Assembly (NCBI GenBank): GCA_002432195.1
Contig: DJGG01000199.1
Location: forward strand, 556 to 8,154
DNA: 7,599 nucleotides
Direction: 5' to 3'
Source: Desulfobacteraceae bacterium UBA5852
GTDB lineage: Bacteria; Desulfobacterota; Desulfobacteria; Desulfobacterales; UBA5852
This document shows positions 5,337-7,599 of the stretch, one piece after another. Made by a program: the position numbers and the translations under genes. The notes beneath the pieces were generated by a model. The model worked only from the letters and a program-made list of their open reading frames with translations, ran no database searches and had not been told where the DNA came from. How positions within the stretch are numbered: position 1 is the stretch's first letter; each line of letters starts with the position of its first letter.

Positions 5337-6767
5337 TTACCCCTTGCGGGGGCGCGGCAGGACGTGGGTGGCGGAACCCAGGAAGATCTCGGCCGCCTCC
5401 CCCTCGGTCTCCGACAGGGTGGGGTGGGGGTGGATGCTCAAGGCCACGTCGTCCACCAGAGCCCCCATCTCGATGGCCAGGACACCTTCGGCGATGAGGC
5501 TCTCGGCCTCCCGGCCGGTGATCCCCACACCGATGATGCGTCCCGTGGCGGCTTCGGCCACGATCTTGGTGAGGCCCGCCGGCGCTCCCATGGTGAGCGC
5601 CCGTCCGGAGGCCTGCCAGGGGAATTTCTCCACGCGCACCGCGATCTTCCGCCGGCGCGCCTCCTGTTCCGTCATGCCGGCCCAGGCGATCTGGGGGTCG
5701 GTGTAGACCACCGCCGGGACGGCCTGCGCATCGAAGGCCGCCTTGCGGCCGGCGATCACGTCGGCGGCGATCTTGCCCTCGTACATGGCCTTGTGGGCCA
5801 GCATCACCCCCCCCACGATGTCGCCGATGGCCAGGATGCGCGGGTCGCGGGTGCGTTGCTGGGCGTCCACGCGCACGAAGCCCCGGTCGTCCAGTTCCAC
5901 GCGGGTGTTCTCCAGCCCCAGGTCTTCCGTGTTGGGCCGCCGGCCGATGGCCACCAGCACGCGGTCGAAACGCTGGGCTTCCGGCGGCGCCTGCCCTTCG
6001 AAGGTGGCTTCTACCGCCTGGTCCCGCTCCGTGAGGCCGGCCACGCGGGTCTGGAAGTGGATGGCCGCGAAGAGCTCCCGCAAGCGCCGCTCCAGCGGCC
6101 GGATCAGGTCCGCGTCCACCCCCGGCAGCAGGGTGGCCCCCATCTCCACCAGGGTCACGCGGCTGCCCAGGGCGGCGTAAACCATGCCGAGCTCCAGGCC
6201 GGTGTAACCCCCGCCCACCACCAGCAGCTTGCCGGGCACCTCGGCCAGCTGGAGGGCGCCGGTGGAGCTCATGACGCGCCCCTCCCGGCCGAAGGGGGCC
6301 TCGGGCAGGGGGATGGGGTGGGAGCCGGCCGCCAGGATGGCCTGCTTGAAGCGCACGTACTGCATCTCCTCGCCCTTGATGCGCACCTTCTCGGAGCTTT
6401 CGAAGCGCGCCCGCCCCCTGAGAAGTTGGATGCCCCGGCGGGTCGTGAGATTCTGCAGGCCGTCGGCCAACTGGTCCACCACCTGCTGCTTCCAGCCGCG
6501 CAGGGCTTCCAGGTCGATCTCGGGCCGGCCGAAACGCACCCCCATGCGCTCCGCCGCCCGCGCGTCGTTCAGCAATTCGGCCACGTGGAGATAGGCCTTG
6601 GAGGGGATGCAGCCCCGGAAGAGGCACACCCCCCCGGGGCGGGCGCCCACATCCACCATGGTCACGTCCAGTCCCGCGTCGGCGGCCCGGAAGGCCGCGG
6701 CGTAACCGCCGGGCCCGGCGCCGATCACCAGGACATCGGTTTCCTGCACCAGCTCACCCATTACCAT
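5337..6767 (-). CDS. lpdA: Dihydrolipoyl dehydrogenase (E3)
   Basis: This 476-residue flavoprotein re-oxidises the dihydrolipoyl arm of E2 and reduces NAD+, in the cytoplasm, as E3 of a 2-oxoacid dehydrogenase complex. Visible features in order are the FAD-binding GAGPGG (16-21), the redox-active disulfide in GGVCLFRGCIPSK (C48 and C53), the NAD-binding GGGYTG (185-190), the second FAD contact AIGD (313-316), and the C-terminal dimer-interface HPHPTLSE (446-453) with catalytic His448 and Glu453. Length is normal for the family and all key residues are present. The ATG at 6767 has GGAGGG seven bases upstream; the Met at residue 3 is less well placed. It follows the E2 gene after 69 bases, supporting a role in the same complex. 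Mercuric or glutathione reductases share the fold but lack this HPT-LSE context with an E2 neighbour. Confidence 0.95.
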   Translation of the reverse strand: MVMGELVQETDVLVIGAGPGGYAAAFRAADAGLDVTMVDVGARPGGVCLFRGCIPSKAYLHVAELLNDARAAERMGVRFGRPEIDLEALRGWKQQVVDQLADGLQNLTTRRGIQLLRGRARFESSEKVRIKGEEMQYVRFKQAILAAGSHPIPLPEAPFGREGRVMSSTGALQLAEVPGKLLVVGGGYTGLELGMVYAALGSRVTLVEMGATLLPGVDADLIRPLERRLRELFAAIHFQTRVAGLTERDQAVEATFEGQAPPEAQRFDRVLVAIGRRPNTEDLGLENTRVELDDRGFVRVDAQQRTRDPRILAIGDIVGGVMLAHKAMYEGKIAADVIAGRKAAFDAQAVPAVVYTDPQIAWAGMTEQEARRRKIAVRVEKFPWQASGRALTMGAPAGLTKIVAEAATGRIIGVGITGREAESLIAEGVLAIEMGALVDDVALSIHPHPTLSETEGEAAEIFLGSATHVLPRPRKG

Positions 6768-6774
6768 GATCGCG

Positions 6775-6780
6775 CCCTCC
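6775..6780 (-). promoter_or_regulatory. Ribosome-binding site of lpdA
   Basis: GGAGGG on the minus strand lies seven bases before the ATG at 6767 and 13 before the alternative ATG at 6761, so it favours the first start. Confidence 0.7.
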
Positions 6781-6809
6781 TGCGCCGCACGCGCGGCTTT
6801 CGGTCATCC

Positions 6810-6833
6810 GGTGCGGGCGGCGGGCCGCCCACC
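6810..6833 (-). other. Hairpin between the E2 and E3 genes
   Basis: GGTG (6810-6813) pairs with CACC (6830-6833) and GGCGG (6816-6820) with CCGCC (6825-6829), leaving a 2-base bulge and a 4-base loop. It begins three bases after the E2 stop. It lacks a T-run, so it is more likely an intercistronic RNA processing or stability element, or partial attenuation, than a full terminator. Confidence 0.35.
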
Positions 6834-6836
6834 GCC

Positions 6837-7599
6837 TCAGGCGTTCAGCAGCAGCTGTTCGGGGTCTTCCAGGCAGGCGCTCAGCATGCGCATGAAGCGG
6901 ATGGCCTCGGCCCCGTCGGCCACCCGGTGGTCGAAGCACAGGACCAGGGGCATGATCTGCCGCGGCTGGATGTCGAAGCCCTGGGGATGGGTCGCGCGGA
7001 CCACCGGCTGCAGGCGCGCGCGGCCCATCCCCAGGATGGCCGCCTGGGGGAAGTTGATGATGGGGGCGAAGTACCCGCCTCCCACGGCTCCCGCGTTGGT
7101 GATGGTGAAGGTGCCCCCCTGGAGCTCGGCGACCTCGAGCTTCCCCGCCCGGGCCTTGGTGACCAGGTCGTGGAGCTCCCCGGCCAGCTCCCGGACGCTC
7201 TTGCGGTCCACGTCCCGGATGACCGGCACCACCAGGCCGCGCTCCGAGTCCACGGCCACCCCGATGTGGCAGTAGCGCTTGAGGACGATGACGCCGGCGG
7301 CCATGTCGATGCTGGCATTGAACCGCGGGAAGCGTTTCAGGGCCGCCGCCGCGGCCTTGAGGGCGAAAACCGTGAGGGTCAGGCGGCCGCCCTCGGCCGC
7401 CACGCCGTCCTTGAGGCGTTCCCGCAGAGCCTCGAGCTCCGTGACATCCACCTCGTCCTGGTTGGAGACGTGGGGAATCTGGCTCCAGGCCAGGGCCATC
7501 TGGCGCGCCGTGGCCCGCCGCACGGATCGCAGGGGCATGTGCTCCACCGGGCCCCAACGGGAAAAATCCGGCATCTCCGGGGCGGCCGGGGGGCCGCCC
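6837..7599 (-). CDS. aceF: Dihydrolipoyllysine acetyltransferase, E2 of pyruvate dehydrogenase (5' end missing)
   Basis: The visible 253 residues are the catalytic domain of a 2-oxoacid dehydrogenase E2, which transfers the acyl group from lipoyl to CoA and forms the core of the cytoplasmic complex. The frame is open to base 7599. It enters through an Ala/Pro-rich linker (GGPPAAPE) just before MPDFSRWG, so the ATG at 7574 is internal: no spaced ribosome-binding site precedes it. Counting from that Met, the core shows IPHVSNQDEVDVTELEALR (33-51), GGTFTITNAGAVGGGYFAPI (153-172) and the active-site DHRVADG with His216 and Asp220. The IPHV...D.TELEA pattern resembles AceF of proteobacterial pyruvate dehydrogenase rather than SucB. 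Lipoyl and E1/E3-binding domains would lie beyond the window. The following gene is E3, and E1 is expected upstream. Pyruvate as substrate is inferred, not shown. Confidence 0.92.
   Translation of the reverse strand, partial: GGPPAAPEMPDFSRWGPVEHMPLRSVRRATARQMALAWSQIPHVSNQDEVDVTELEALRERLKDGVAAEGGRLTLTVFALKAAAAALKRFPRFNASIDMAAGVIVLKRYCHIGVAVDSERGLVVPVIRDVDRKSVRELAGELHDLVTKARAGKLEVAELQGGTFTITNAGAVGGGYFAPIINFPQAAILGMGRARLQPVVRATHPQGFDIQPRQIMPLVLCFDHRVADGAEAIRFMRMLSACLEDPEQLLLNA

Noticed and set aside
5143..5706. A 187-codon plus-strand frame across the act leader and the end of lpdA
   Set aside because: Half of it is antisense to the conserved C-terminus of E3, and no ribosome-binding site or domain is visible.
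7572..7574. The ATG at 7574 as the true start of the E2 gene
   Set aside because: The frame stays open upstream with an Ala/Pro-rich linker, and a start here would remove the lipoyl and subunit-binding domains. The nearest GGAG touches the ATG with no spacing.
1..7599. CRISPR array, tRNA or rRNA gene, insertion sequence or phage gene
   Set aside because: No regularly spaced repeats, no cloverleaf-like tRNA sequence, no transposase motifs and no terminal inverted repeats flanking a gene were found on either strand.

Overview
The window is GC-rich and every supported gene lies on the minus strand, so the order of transcription runs from high to low coordinates. The E2 sequence is of the proteobacterial AceF type. 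Tat signals, a putative lipoprotein anchor and NrfD-type membrane respiration point to a Gram-negative, probably proteobacterial, respiratory organism. No rRNA or other taxonomic marker is present, so this placement is tentative.

Region 1 (7599 to 5337) is the end of a pyruvate (2-oxoacid) dehydrogenase operon. It holds the C-terminal part of the dihydrolipoyl acyltransferase E2, cut by the window edge. After a 69-base gap with a GC-rich hairpin comes a complete dihydrolipoyl dehydrogenase (E3). E1 is expected upstream, outside the window.

Region 2 (5336 to 5036) is a 301-base gap without a convincing protein gene. It holds a weak terminator-like hairpin just after the E3 gene and a good sigma70-type promoter (TTGACA, 18-base spacer, TATAGA). 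The predicted leader is about 230 bases, very GC-rich, with several perfect hairpins and a 10-base palindrome.

Region 3 (5035 to 272) is a tightly packed three-gene respiratory module of the complex iron-sulfur molybdoenzyme superfamily, most like alternative complex III. Its genes are actB (a molybdopterin-oxidoreductase-like domain fused to a four-cluster ferredoxin domain), actC (a ten-helix NrfD-like quinone-interacting subunit) and actD (a DUF3341 two-helix subunit). The three products probably form one membrane complex that exchanges electrons between the quinone pool and periplasmic iron-sulfur clusters. Two points set it apart: ActB keeps an N-terminal four-cysteine cluster motif that, from memory, canonical ActB lacks, and no cytochrome c gene is visible in the module.

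Region 4 (271 to 1) is a short intergenic stretch with inverted repeats, a candidate promoter overlapping a perfect DnaA-box 9-mer, and the first 19 codons of an exported protein that runs off the window. That gene is the best local candidate for a missing periplasmic electron partner, but its identity cannot be read here.
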